A stretch of DNA of 32,718 nucleotides from Thermoplasmata archaeon (GTDB lineage: Archaea; Thermoplasmatota; Thermoplasmata; Thermoplasmatales; Thermoplasmataceae). The translations under genes were made by a program, and so were the position numbers. Location of the stretch: NCBI GenBank assembly GCA_021816965.1, contig JAKAWU010000011.1, forward strand, positions 1-32,718, read 5' to 3'. Below, piece after piece: positions 17,601-24,900 of this stretch. The number at the start of each line of letters is the position of its first letter. Within the stretch, counting starts at the first letter, position 1. Below the pieces are notes generated by a model. It was not told the DNA's origin, ran no database searches, and saw nothing but the letters and a program-made list of their open reading frames with translations.

Positions 17601-17901
17601 CTGATCTTATGATTTCATTTATCAGTTTAACCTGATTAGAGGAGTAGTTTTTTGTATCTCTCATCTGAAGCAAAGCATTTTGTATAATGTTTCCTGCGTA
17701 TTTTGAAAGAATGTATGAAGCATCCTCTTTTTCTACTTTTTCACTTTCAAGTTCCATATCTTTCAATGAGTTCAATTCATTTCTGAGAATTCTGTTTATT
17801 ATCTGCTCGTATATACCCGGTTTAAGCATCAGACTTGAATATATGTGCGATTCCCTCTTAATGTTATCTGATATTTGCTTTTCTTCCGATGTGACAATCA
17901 A
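14686..17901 (-). CDS. PLD-nuclease/DEAD-like helicase with DUF3427-type C-terminus
   Basis: A 1071-residue protein. The N-terminal region has a phospholipase D-like nuclease domain with RLHAKAYIF (H245, K247) and YIGSSN (263-266). The superfamily 2 helicase core follows: ATGTGKT at 370-376, VIDEFHH at 464-470, LTATPERSDG at 491-500 and motif VI QQLGRGLRLS. The C-terminal half resembles DUF3427, with YEDYLISDTLFHWQSQS and GSKILLFVRE. The PLD-helicase-DUF3427 arrangement is widespread in bacteria and often suspected to act on foreign DNA; the exact function is unknown to me. The start is TTG at 17901. An internal ATG at 17829 (MLKPGIYEQ) aligns with where many relatives begin. It lies just upstream of the nurA operon on the same strand, but that operon has its own promoter. 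Confidence 0.85.
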   Translation of the reverse strand: MIVTSEEKQISDNIKRESHIYSSLMLKPGIYEQIINRILRNELNSLKDMELESEKVEKEDASYILSKYAGNIIQNALLQMRDTKNYSSNQVKLINEIIRSVSTDVPNISPEKLTLEEPLEKLLALTTKKEHSSAGVSEFKGIRPHTSISRSTLFTASEDEPVMVDELRNEILTSDRVDLLVSFIKWSGIRLLINHLQKFTDRGGILRIITTSYMGATDPKAIQELNKLKNTTIKISYDTKRTRLHAKAYIFHRETGFSTAYIGSSNVSNMAISGGLEWNVKITSSDLPDTMNKVRATFESYWNSKEFDPYTTDQNKRLEEAINTEKLVGNKVHSSVMFDIRPFPYQQEILDKLQAERQFLGRNKNLVVAATGTGKTVISAFDYKNFRDNNISGKNRLIFVAHREEILIQARDTFRAILKDLNFGSLFVGNSRADSIDHLFVSIQTFNSQKFHEKTSADFYDFIVIDEFHHASAKSYSSIISHYKPKVLLGLTATPERSDGINVARYFDNHISAEIRLPEAIEMKLLSPFQYFGITDSVNLKNTIWKRGGYDEEELERLYVSDSNSAGNRASLIVNSINKYLTDLEHARGLGFCVSVKHAKFMSDFFNNAGIDSMYLTGDSPDNVRKDAREMIRNGQIKFIFVVDIYNEGVDIPEINTILFLRPTKSLTLFIQQLGRGLRLSPGKECLTVLDFIGRANEKYNFEEKYASLIKKSNRSIEKQIKEGFTHLPAGSYIELEEVAKKNILENIRRTFGVKSALVTRIRNFNDDTGIELTLENFLTYYHLDPVDIYSKGSFSRLCVMAGIYEDFMYPKEDKITKALRKVSDIDSRKWLNFLLNIMRNLDHSELKEISESEKKMLNMFQFTAWGDSLQECGFTDFAESFAEIKECGPLFNEMMEIIEYKLSRTDIVDFDIDLGFECPLELHCNYTRDQILVSMEIMNPKIVREGVRYISEKKTDILFVTLNKSDKDYSPTNMYEDYLISDTLFHWQSQSTTSESSVTGTRYINHRAQGSKILLFVREYRRTMDDLGAPYTFLGLVNYKSHEGSNPMNIIWELEKPVPAKYMKQINKLI

Positions 17902-18032
17902 CGGTTAAGCTATTCTATGCCCTCATCCCTTCAGTGAGTATTTCATAAATTATCTTTGCAATTCCCTTATTGGTTGCTTTTCACCAGATTCCTTGCGTTA
18001 AAATCCTGAAGATGGCAAAATCAACTTTGCAA

Positions 18033-18071
18033 CTAAAAATGTAAAAATATTGTGTTTAAATAAAATTTTTA
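18033..18071 (-). terminator. Poly-T terminator after the thermopsin gene
   Basis: Right after the stop, the minus strand reads a run of T tracts (ATTTTATT, then ATTTTTACATTTTTAG). Such U-rich runs terminate archaeal RNA polymerase. No strong hairpin is visible. The 170-bp gap between this gene and the helicase start (17902-18071) holds nothing else I can support. Confidence 0.4.
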
Positions 18072-20861
18072 TCATATTTTAAAAATTCTCTTCAAGAGCG
18101 GTACAACTCCCTTCCTGATTCCGACAGAAATTCTCTTCCTGAATCCTATGATTGTCAGTGCGGATGAACTCCCTCCACCAATTCCCACGGTTGTTCCAAG
18201 TACAGCCTCCGATCCTACCATATTCTTTGAAGGTACTGCTGTGCCTGTTATTGAAGGATTTGGAGTGAATATTATTGACTGGGATACATTCCCTCCGTTG
18301 ACTGTTACCGTTCCATTGCTAGGTGATGCTTCGAAGCTGTTGTAGAGTTCTGTCGAATAAACCGAGAAAGTGTATGTCCCATTTGGTTCCATGAAAGTTA
18401 TTGTGGAATTTGAGGAGGATTTTGAGACATCACTAAGTGTAACCGTCCATTGTGAACCGGGTGGGAGTCCTGTTTCACTGAATGTAACGTTGTATTTTGT
18501 CTGAACAAAATTTACATTTACCGTCGAAGATTTGTTTTGAACAAGGATACTTCCGGAACTGGATGTTGCATGATACCCTCCTGAAGAATGTATTGTGTAT
18601 TCATACAGACCGTTTACTACAAGGAAGGTGATTGCATTGGAATTTGATGATTGTGTGATTCCATTGAAATTCACATACCACGTGTATCCTTGTGGGAGGC
18701 TGTTTTCATCAAATGTCACAGCATATTGTTGGGATGTAGTGAACTGAATCTGTATCGTATAAGTATTTGTTGAGCTAACTGCAATATTTCCACCTGAAGG
18801 ATTGGAGATATATCCATTTGGATTTGCCACGCTGTATTTGTATGTTCCATTCAGTTCCTCATAAATTACAGAGGTTCCATCCGTTGTGTGGGAAATGCCT
18901 GCCATAGAAATTCCCCATACCGTTCCAGCACGAAGTCCTGTCTCGGTGAAAGTGATCAGGTGTTCATAGGTGGAATAGAAGTCTATATTCACGGTGGTTT
19001 CAGAACCATTTACTGTGAATCTACCTGAATTATTCTTCGGTGAAAAATTTCCATTGGATGTTGACGTATTAAAATAATATGTTCCATTTGGAAGCACTGC
19101 GCTGATCAAATTGCTGTCTGTTTTCATTCCCATGAATCCGGAAATGTTCAGATACCATCCTGAATTTTTAGGAAGCCCGCTCTCCTTGAAGTATACTTTA
19201 TAGGAAACGAGTGAGTATATTACACTAATACTCGTATCTTTACTCAACTTGACAGTTCCAACCATTTTCGTCTGAGAATATTTACTGAAATGCGATATGG
19301 TGTAGCTGTATGTGCCATGAGGAAGGAAAAATGTTATCTCCTGGCCAACACTTGCAAGTGTTTCTGATCCAACGGTTACATTCCATTCAGTTCCTGCAGG
19401 AAGACCTTTTTCCAGAAATGAAAGCTCATAATAATTGGAAGCGTTGATGTTTTCAGCCTGGCCCTGTATGAGGCTTATCGTGTGCTGCCATACAAGAGTT
19501 CCCTTTGACATTATGGAAACTGTATAAATACCGGGAGCAACATTGATTGTAGCCTTACCTCCGGTAAAATTATAAGAGGATCCACCAATTAGTATTGTTC
19601 CGGTGTTCACAGGCGCTTCAATGGTGATACTGGAATACTGGGTTGAATTGTAACTCATGTGCAGTGATCCTTTTTTCCCCCCATAAATTTGATCTCCAAT
19701 GCTTCCATTATTCATCACTATATGCGATGTGGATGTTACATACGTTATGGATTCTCCAGTATCGCTTCCAAAATTGAACGCATTCGGGATATACTGATAG
19801 TTGTGCCCATTCCAGTACATTAGCTTCATGAACATGTTTGTAGCTGGCCCTGAACTTGTGTACAAACCATCACCAAGACCCCCAAGTGTCAGTTCAGCGT
19901 CCCAATATAGCCCCAACGGGTTCATCTGGTATCCGTCGACCACATACCTGTAGAAAGTGCTTACATTCTTCGCAAAGATAAACACTGGCGTGTCGTATGT
20001 CACCCAACCAAAACCGTCTTTGTATTGGAATATGACCTGTGGCATGCCTGAATTCATCCTTGAGAGAACTCTGAAATCAATGCTTGAAGGATAATTCATG
20101 GAGATGTCATTCCCCTTTGTTGTTTTGCTTGGAGCATATGAATATACCCCTGTACCAAGGAATGTACTCACGGAACCGTTTCCCTGCAGGGTATTTGACT
20201 GCATTCCTGCGTTGGGTGAACTGAAATTCCAGATATTATTCACGAAGCATACACAAGCAGCAGAGGTTGCATTGTTAGGTGTCACAGAAACAACATTCTG
20301 CACCCAGTAGTCGTAAAGATGTCCTGAATTGACGAAAGAGAATTGAACATTCAACTGCATTGTCATTCCGAGTTGGTTTCCGAGTTCCTCACCTATTGGT
20401 ACGACCACGTTTCCTGAACCGTTGACCGCTGCATTGGGAAGCGTTCCACCTGCAGTTCCGTTAAGTTCCAGTCTTATGATGTTAACTTTGCCTTCGAATG
20501 AACTTGTGTTGTAAAAATATGGTGACCCATTACTGCCTATTCCAAAATCGGAAATACCTACAGGTGCAGGTTCATTCTGATAATACTGATATGGGTTTAC
20601 TCCTGCCTGATTTCCCGTGGGACTCATCTGGTAACCGGATATAGATCCTAATCCAGAATTAACGGAATTCGTTTTTTCGTTGTGAACTATCGGTGAAACC
20701 CCTGAATATATACCTAAAGATGGAAGAAACACCATGGATGTAAGTATCATGATACTTGCAACGAATACCACAATCCCAGCACCTCTTGACTTTTCGGACT
20801 CACTCCTGTTTTTCCTCTTATTTATTTTTCCTGGCGTTTCCCTCTTTTTATTGTTTTCCAT
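18072..20861 (-). CDS. Thermopsin family (A5) acid protease with C-terminal repeats
   Basis: A secreted, probably membrane-attached acid protease of 929 residues. The N-terminus is a basic cytoplasmic stretch and one hydrophobic segment (about 28-50). The thermopsin domain (about 90-420) is recognised by EPAPVGISDFGIG, the YDYWVQNVVSV segment, VNNIWNFSSPNAGM, DGFGWVTYDTPVFIF, VVDGYQMNPLGLYWDAELTLGG and YWNGHNYQYIPNAFNFGSDT; each closely follows Sulfolobus thermopsin as I recall it. Five beta-type repeats of about 75 residues follow (475-868). A hydrophobic Gly/Ser-rich segment and a cationic end LLKRIFKI complete the protein. The ATG at 20861 is chosen because TATATA at 20885-20890 is 26 bp upstream. 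In-frame ATGs at 20873 and 20933 are alternatives. Its upstream region shares a motif with the S53 protease gene. Confidence 0.9.
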   Translation of the reverse strand: MENNKKRETPGKINKRKNRSESEKSRGAGIVVFVASIMILTSMVFLPSLGIYSGVSPIVHNEKTNSVNSGLGSISGYQMSPTGNQAGVNPYQYYQNEPAPVGISDFGIGSNGSPYFYNTSSFEGKVNIIRLELNGTAGGTLPNAAVNGSGNVVVPIGEELGNQLGMTMQLNVQFSFVNSGHLYDYWVQNVVSVTPNNATSAACVCFVNNIWNFSSPNAGMQSNTLQGNGSVSTFLGTGVYSYAPSKTTKGNDISMNYPSSIDFRVLSRMNSGMPQVIFQYKDGFGWVTYDTPVFIFAKNVSTFYRYVVDGYQMNPLGLYWDAELTLGGLGDGLYTSSGPATNMFMKLMYWNGHNYQYIPNAFNFGSDTGESITYVTSTSHIVMNNGSIGDQIYGGKKGSLHMSYNSTQYSSITIEAPVNTGTILIGGSSYNFTGGKATINVAPGIYTVSIMSKGTLVWQHTISLIQGQAENINASNYYELSFLEKGLPAGTEWNVTVGSETLASVGQEITFFLPHGTYSYTISHFSKYSQTKMVGTVKLSKDTSISVIYSLVSYKVYFKESGLPKNSGWYLNISGFMGMKTDSNLISAVLPNGTYYFNTSTSNGNFSPKNNSGRFTVNGSETTVNIDFYSTYEHLITFTETGLRAGTVWGISMAGISHTTDGTSVIYEELNGTYKYSVANPNGYISNPSGGNIAVSSTNTYTIQIQFTTSQQYAVTFDENSLPQGYTWYVNFNGITQSSNSNAITFLVVNGLYEYTIHSSGGYHATSSSGSILVQNKSSTVNVNFVQTKYNVTFSETGLPPGSQWTVTLSDVSKSSSNSTITFMEPNGTYTFSVYSTELYNSFEASPSNGTVTVNGGNVSQSIIFTPNPSITGTAVPSKNMVGSEAVLGTTVGIGGGSSSALTIIGFRKRISVGIRKGVVPLLKRIFKI
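18260..19440 (-). repeat. Five tandem ~75-residue extracellular repeats in the thermopsin
   Basis: Each unit begins with a strand like YxVTFxExGLPxGTxW, continues with a turn around NGTYxYTV and ends in GxxxVxxxxxxVxF. They are degenerate protein repeats, not recent DNA duplications. The same unit is found in the S53 protease and the membrane protein downstream. Confidence 0.8.
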
Positions 20862-20884
20862 ATAAATTGCCATATTGAAATGAA

Positions 20885-20930
20885 TATATACGGAAATAAG
20901 TAAAAGTGCATGTTCAAGATAAACACACAA
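20885..20930 (-). promoter_or_regulatory. Thermopsin promoter with shared upstream motif
   Basis: TATATA (20885-20890) is the likely TATA box. Upstream of it, at 20912-20930 on the plus strand, lies GTTCAAGATAAACACACAA. The form GTTCA-N5-AACACACAA recurs exactly upstream of the S53 protease gene. GTTCA-AGA-TAAAC is itself a near palindrome, as expected for a dimeric regulator site. Confidence 0.5.
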
Positions 20931-21014
20931 CAATGCCAGGATAGCTCCTAAATGCGATACTTATTCTGTTCTTATCCCTGGTATTGGAGCATCACAGTAT
21001 TCGTTTTCTTCCGT

Positions 21015-21026
21015 TCATATAAATAA
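21015..21026 (+). promoter_or_regulatory. TATA box of the TrmB-family gene
   Basis: TCATATAAATAA lies about 43 bp upstream of the TTG start, so the transcript should begin near 21047 with a leader of about 17 nt. GTTCAT (21014-21019), a half of the protease-gene motif, overlaps the box, which would allow autoregulation. Confidence 0.4.
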
Positions 21027-21063
21027 TAAAAAAGGTAATACGCAGTAATGATATTGATATCTG

Positions 21064-21891
21064 TTGTCCGATAACTTTTCAGAAGAATTGACTGAATATC
21101 TTAAAATGCTTGGAATAGACCAGGAAGTGGCCCTGATATACCTTACTCTGCTTAGAAAAGGAGCGAGCACCGCGGGGAATCTCTCTAAAGCATTTCCTCT
21201 TGACAGGGCAAAAATTTACAGGGACCTGAAAACGCTTCAATCTCTCAATCTTGTTGAAGTAGTCGGAGGGACGCCGTTGAGATTCCAGGCTGTTGATTTT
21301 GAAGCAGCCATCGAAACCATAATTAGGAGCAGAGAAGATCATATAACTCAGATCAAGAACCAGAAAGAGGGCATCATAGCAAAATATTCTGAGCAATTGA
21401 GGCCAAGAGAGGAAAACAGTGATGTTTCCCTGCATATGAGATTTCTGGAAGGGATTGACTCAGTCATTACAGGAATAAATTCGATGATTGAAAAAGCTGA
21501 CATTAGTATAAACCTGTTTCTTGACAGAAGAAACCTGATGAGAATATATTCGCATCATTCCATAATTTATCTCTCCCGTAAATTGAATGAGGGCGTGAAT
21601 GTGAAAGTGTTGATTCCAGAGAGTGAGAGCATTAGCGAACTCGTGGAGGATTTCATTAGAAATTTTGAAGTCCGGGTAAGCAATATGAATGAAACTTTCA
21701 GCTATATAACTACAGATTCTAAAGCCATATTTCTCATACTTGATTCTGAAAGTTACGTAAGTGGAAAAGCAATGAACAAGGCTGTAAATGGTATTCTCAT
21801 TGACAGTTCAGAATCAACAAAACGCTTCAATTCAATGTTTGAATTTTTCTGGAATATTTCAGAAAACGTGGAATCTAAATTTTCAATGTAA
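21064..21891 (+). CDS. TrmB-family transcriptional regulator
   Basis: A 275-residue regulator with an N-terminal winged helix (residues 10-75: YLKMLGIDQEVALIYLTLLRKG, given in part, then RAKIYRDLKTLQSLNLVEVVGG). A short coiled linker follows (about 90-120), and then a C-terminal PLD-like ligand domain (about 125-270) typical of TrmB and related sugar-responsive regulators. The start is probably TTG at 21064. In-frame CTG at 21061 is the only earlier option, since a stop lies at 21055. An internal ATG at 21106 would cut into the HTH. It is flanked by the divergent thermopsin gene and the convergent S53 gene, so local control of these proteases is plausible. The effector is unknown. Confidence 0.85.
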   Translation: MSDNFSEELTEYLKMLGIDQEVALIYLTLLRKGASTAGNLSKAFPLDRAKIYRDLKTLQSLNLVEVVGGTPLRFQAVDFEAAIETIIRSREDHITQIKNQKEGIIAKYSEQLRPREENSDVSLHMRFLEGIDSVITGINSMIEKADISINLFLDRRNLMRIYSHHSIIYLSRKLNEGVNVKVLIPESESISELVEDFIRNFEVRVSNMNETFSYITTDSKAIFLILDSESYVSGKAMNKAVNGILIDSSESTKRFNSMFEFFWNISENVESKFSM

Positions 21892-21919
21892 AAAATATTT
21901 GTTAAAAAAATTGTGGAAT

Positions 21920-24900
21920 TCAGAGTTTGAACAGATGTTTCAACCCATGAATTATCCTTTTCCCAAGTTTTCTAGCAACCACATAAGTGGAACTTGCGGT
22001 TCCTGCTGTTCCTCCTGTGGCAAATATGGCAGTGGTTACCGGCGAGGAATGTGTTTGTGTTCCGTTTGCAGAGATAAAGGTTACAGAGGACTGTGCATCT
22101 GTTCCATGCACAGAAATTGTCACGGTTTTCACTGCCCTGCTATATCCACTTTCACCAACTACATTCACAATGTATGTCCCATTCATGAGGTTCACATATA
22201 TGTGCTGTGTGCTTGAATTGTATTCTATGCCATTAATGATCACATGCCATACAGTTCCCTGTAAAAGCCCATTTTCAGAGAGCACCAGAGTATACAGCAC
22301 AGGATGGAAGTTTATGGATATGTTCTGTGCGCCGGATGCCATAGAGAAATTTCCACCTGTTCCATGGTAATTTCCATCAGGCGTCACAATGCTGTATGTG
22401 TATTTCCCAAATTCCAGTATGGCGGAGATGCTTCTTCCAGTTGTTGTGTATGTTTTACCGTTTGAGAGATGTACCTGCCATGGGGTTCCATATGGGAGGC
22501 TGTTCTCCTGGAATGTGGCCGTTCCTGAATTTGACTTGCTGTAAAATGTTATATGCTCATTTATGTTGCTGTTGCTCACATCGATTGAACCACTGGATGT
22601 GGATGGAACGTAGGAACTGTCAGATGTGCTCACAGTGTAACTGTACACTCCATCCTGCAGAGTGAAGCTTATGGAACCAGGCGAAACCGAGCTGCCATGA
22701 TCTCCATTGCTTAGGTTTACATACCATGCCTCTCCTGATGGAAGACCTGATTCAGTGAATTTAGCTGTGAAATATATCTGTGTGAATTCAATGTTTACTG
22801 TGATTGATTTTCCATTGACATTTATGAATCCGTTTGTTATGTTAGGTTCATAGCTGCTGTCCGTGGATGCAATGGTGAAACCGTATGTTCCATTCTGCAG
22901 TTCATAATTGATTGTTGAACCCTGTGAAACTTCTTGCATGCCCGTCAGGTTGGCATACCATGAAGTTCCAGAAGGAAGGCCGGATTCATGGAACATTGCA
23001 GTGAATGTTACCGGGTTGAAGAATAATGATATTCCCTGTGCAGATGATGTGACTGTGAATGTGGATGATGTAATGGCCGGTGCAAACAACTTGTCTGTGG
23101 TTGCAAATGTATACTCATAGGTTCCGGGGATGAGGTATATGGCAAACTGATCACCTGTTGAATTCAGTGAGAAAGTATTTCCCGAAACTCCGGTGATGTT
23201 CACATACCATCTGGATCCTGCTGGAAGGCCTGATTCTGTGAAAATTGTTTTGTAATTATGGGTGGTTTCTACGATTGTGCTCATTGCCTTGTTGGCTCTT
23301 CCCTGAAGATCCATGCCTGTTATGTTGAAGTGATCCGTTCCATATGGCACCTGTAGATCATTTATCACAAAGGTATAATTACTGTTTTTGGAGACCGTGT
23401 AACCGATCGATTCAGTTCCAAGGAAACCAGAAACCTGCTTCAGATCATATGAACCAAATGGACTCTGAACATCTGAGGATACGTAATAGTTGCTGTTTTC
23501 CATGAATACTTTTGGTGGTGTTATGGAAACCGGATTCAGTGAAGGAAGTGTGAGAGATATAGGATAATAGGATCCTGTCTGCGGAGAAATTGAGTATCCG
23601 ACGTTTGTTCCGCCCTCACTGGCAGTGTACCAGCTGACAATCATTGTTATTATGCTTCCCTTCCTGAGTTTGGAGAGGAGTGAGTGCATGGATACGTTGT
23701 AATCCTGTACGGAATGTGTAAGGCTCAGATTGTGTGTTGTGGAGTTTTCACCTATGAGTATGCCGTTATCAAGCACCATTATGCTCACGGTTACAGGAAC
23801 AGCACCCGGTAGGCTTCCAGAAAGTGGTGATGAAAGCGAAAGATAAAAGTTTGCATACAGTGGATCCGCCTGGGAGAGATAGAGTGAAGTGGCAAGCGGG
23901 AGCGACGAATGGAATGACCATGCGGATGTTCCCAGGACTGGAACGAGATAACTTGAATTGAAGTTACCCTGATTCGCCGGAAACTCTGTTGTCATCTGGA
24001 AGCTTGACGCTCCTCCTGTTGCCTGCGAGTCCACATGCTGCGCATACAGACTCACATAAGCAGGCTCATTGCGAAGTACCGATGATGGAGGCACGTTATA
24101 GAATGTACCAAACAGCGTGACTCCATTGCTGAATGGAATGCCTGTTCCGACTTCAATCTCTCCTGTGGTTCCCGAATATAACACACCTATTGGATTGGTA
24201 AATGTGTATGGTGGTGAAATACCTGTCAGAGGAATAGAACTCTCGAAAGATTTTACGGATGGCATGTTCATGAAAACACCGTTCTTATCGTACTGTAGAT
24301 CCCCTATGGCAACTGGCCCAAAGGAATTCAATGGTGTGTAATCTCCGTAAATTGAGATGCCAATGTATGGCAGATTATTTCCCGTACTGTTTGCATCACT
24401 GGAAAAGGTGTCAACTGTCTTTCCATTTATTTCCATTGACCAGGTGTCAGGAGCAGTTCTCACAATAGAATATGTGTTGAATGTTCCGTTTGTTCCAGCA
24501 CTCCCCGGTGAACCTGTTATGTATCCCTCGCTTCCGAATACGGAGGTCGCAGGAATGATGGCGTAGAACCATGAGCCTTCAGGATTTGACATGCTGGAAA
24601 CATATCCCAACATTATCTGCGTACCATCGGAAAGTGTCATGTTGATGAAGGCTGATGCTGTGCCGTACATGGAACCAGGCAGGATCGTCTGTATCCTGGC
24701 AGATATTCCTGATGCATGAGTTGTGTTGTAATCACCCTTTATGCCTGCAGAATAAGTCATCAGGGATAGTTCCTTGGTAAGGAACCCCGTATTGGGTGAA
24801 CCCAATCCTGTCACGGGACTCCATCCAGGTCCTGCGTCAAATAGCCCGTTAGGCCCGTTATATCCATAAATGACGTCATAGAACGCCTTATGGTACACGG

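Noticed and set aside
20862-20933. Longer N-terminus of the thermopsin from an ATG at 20933
   Set aside because: It would read through the TATA box at 20885-20890 and the shared motif; the start at 20861 fits the promoter spacing.
18260-23265. Repetitive sequence that could suggest a mobile element or CRISPR-like array
   Set aside because: The periodicity is in protein space (about 75 residues), the DNA is diverged between units, and there are no constant short repeats with spacers.
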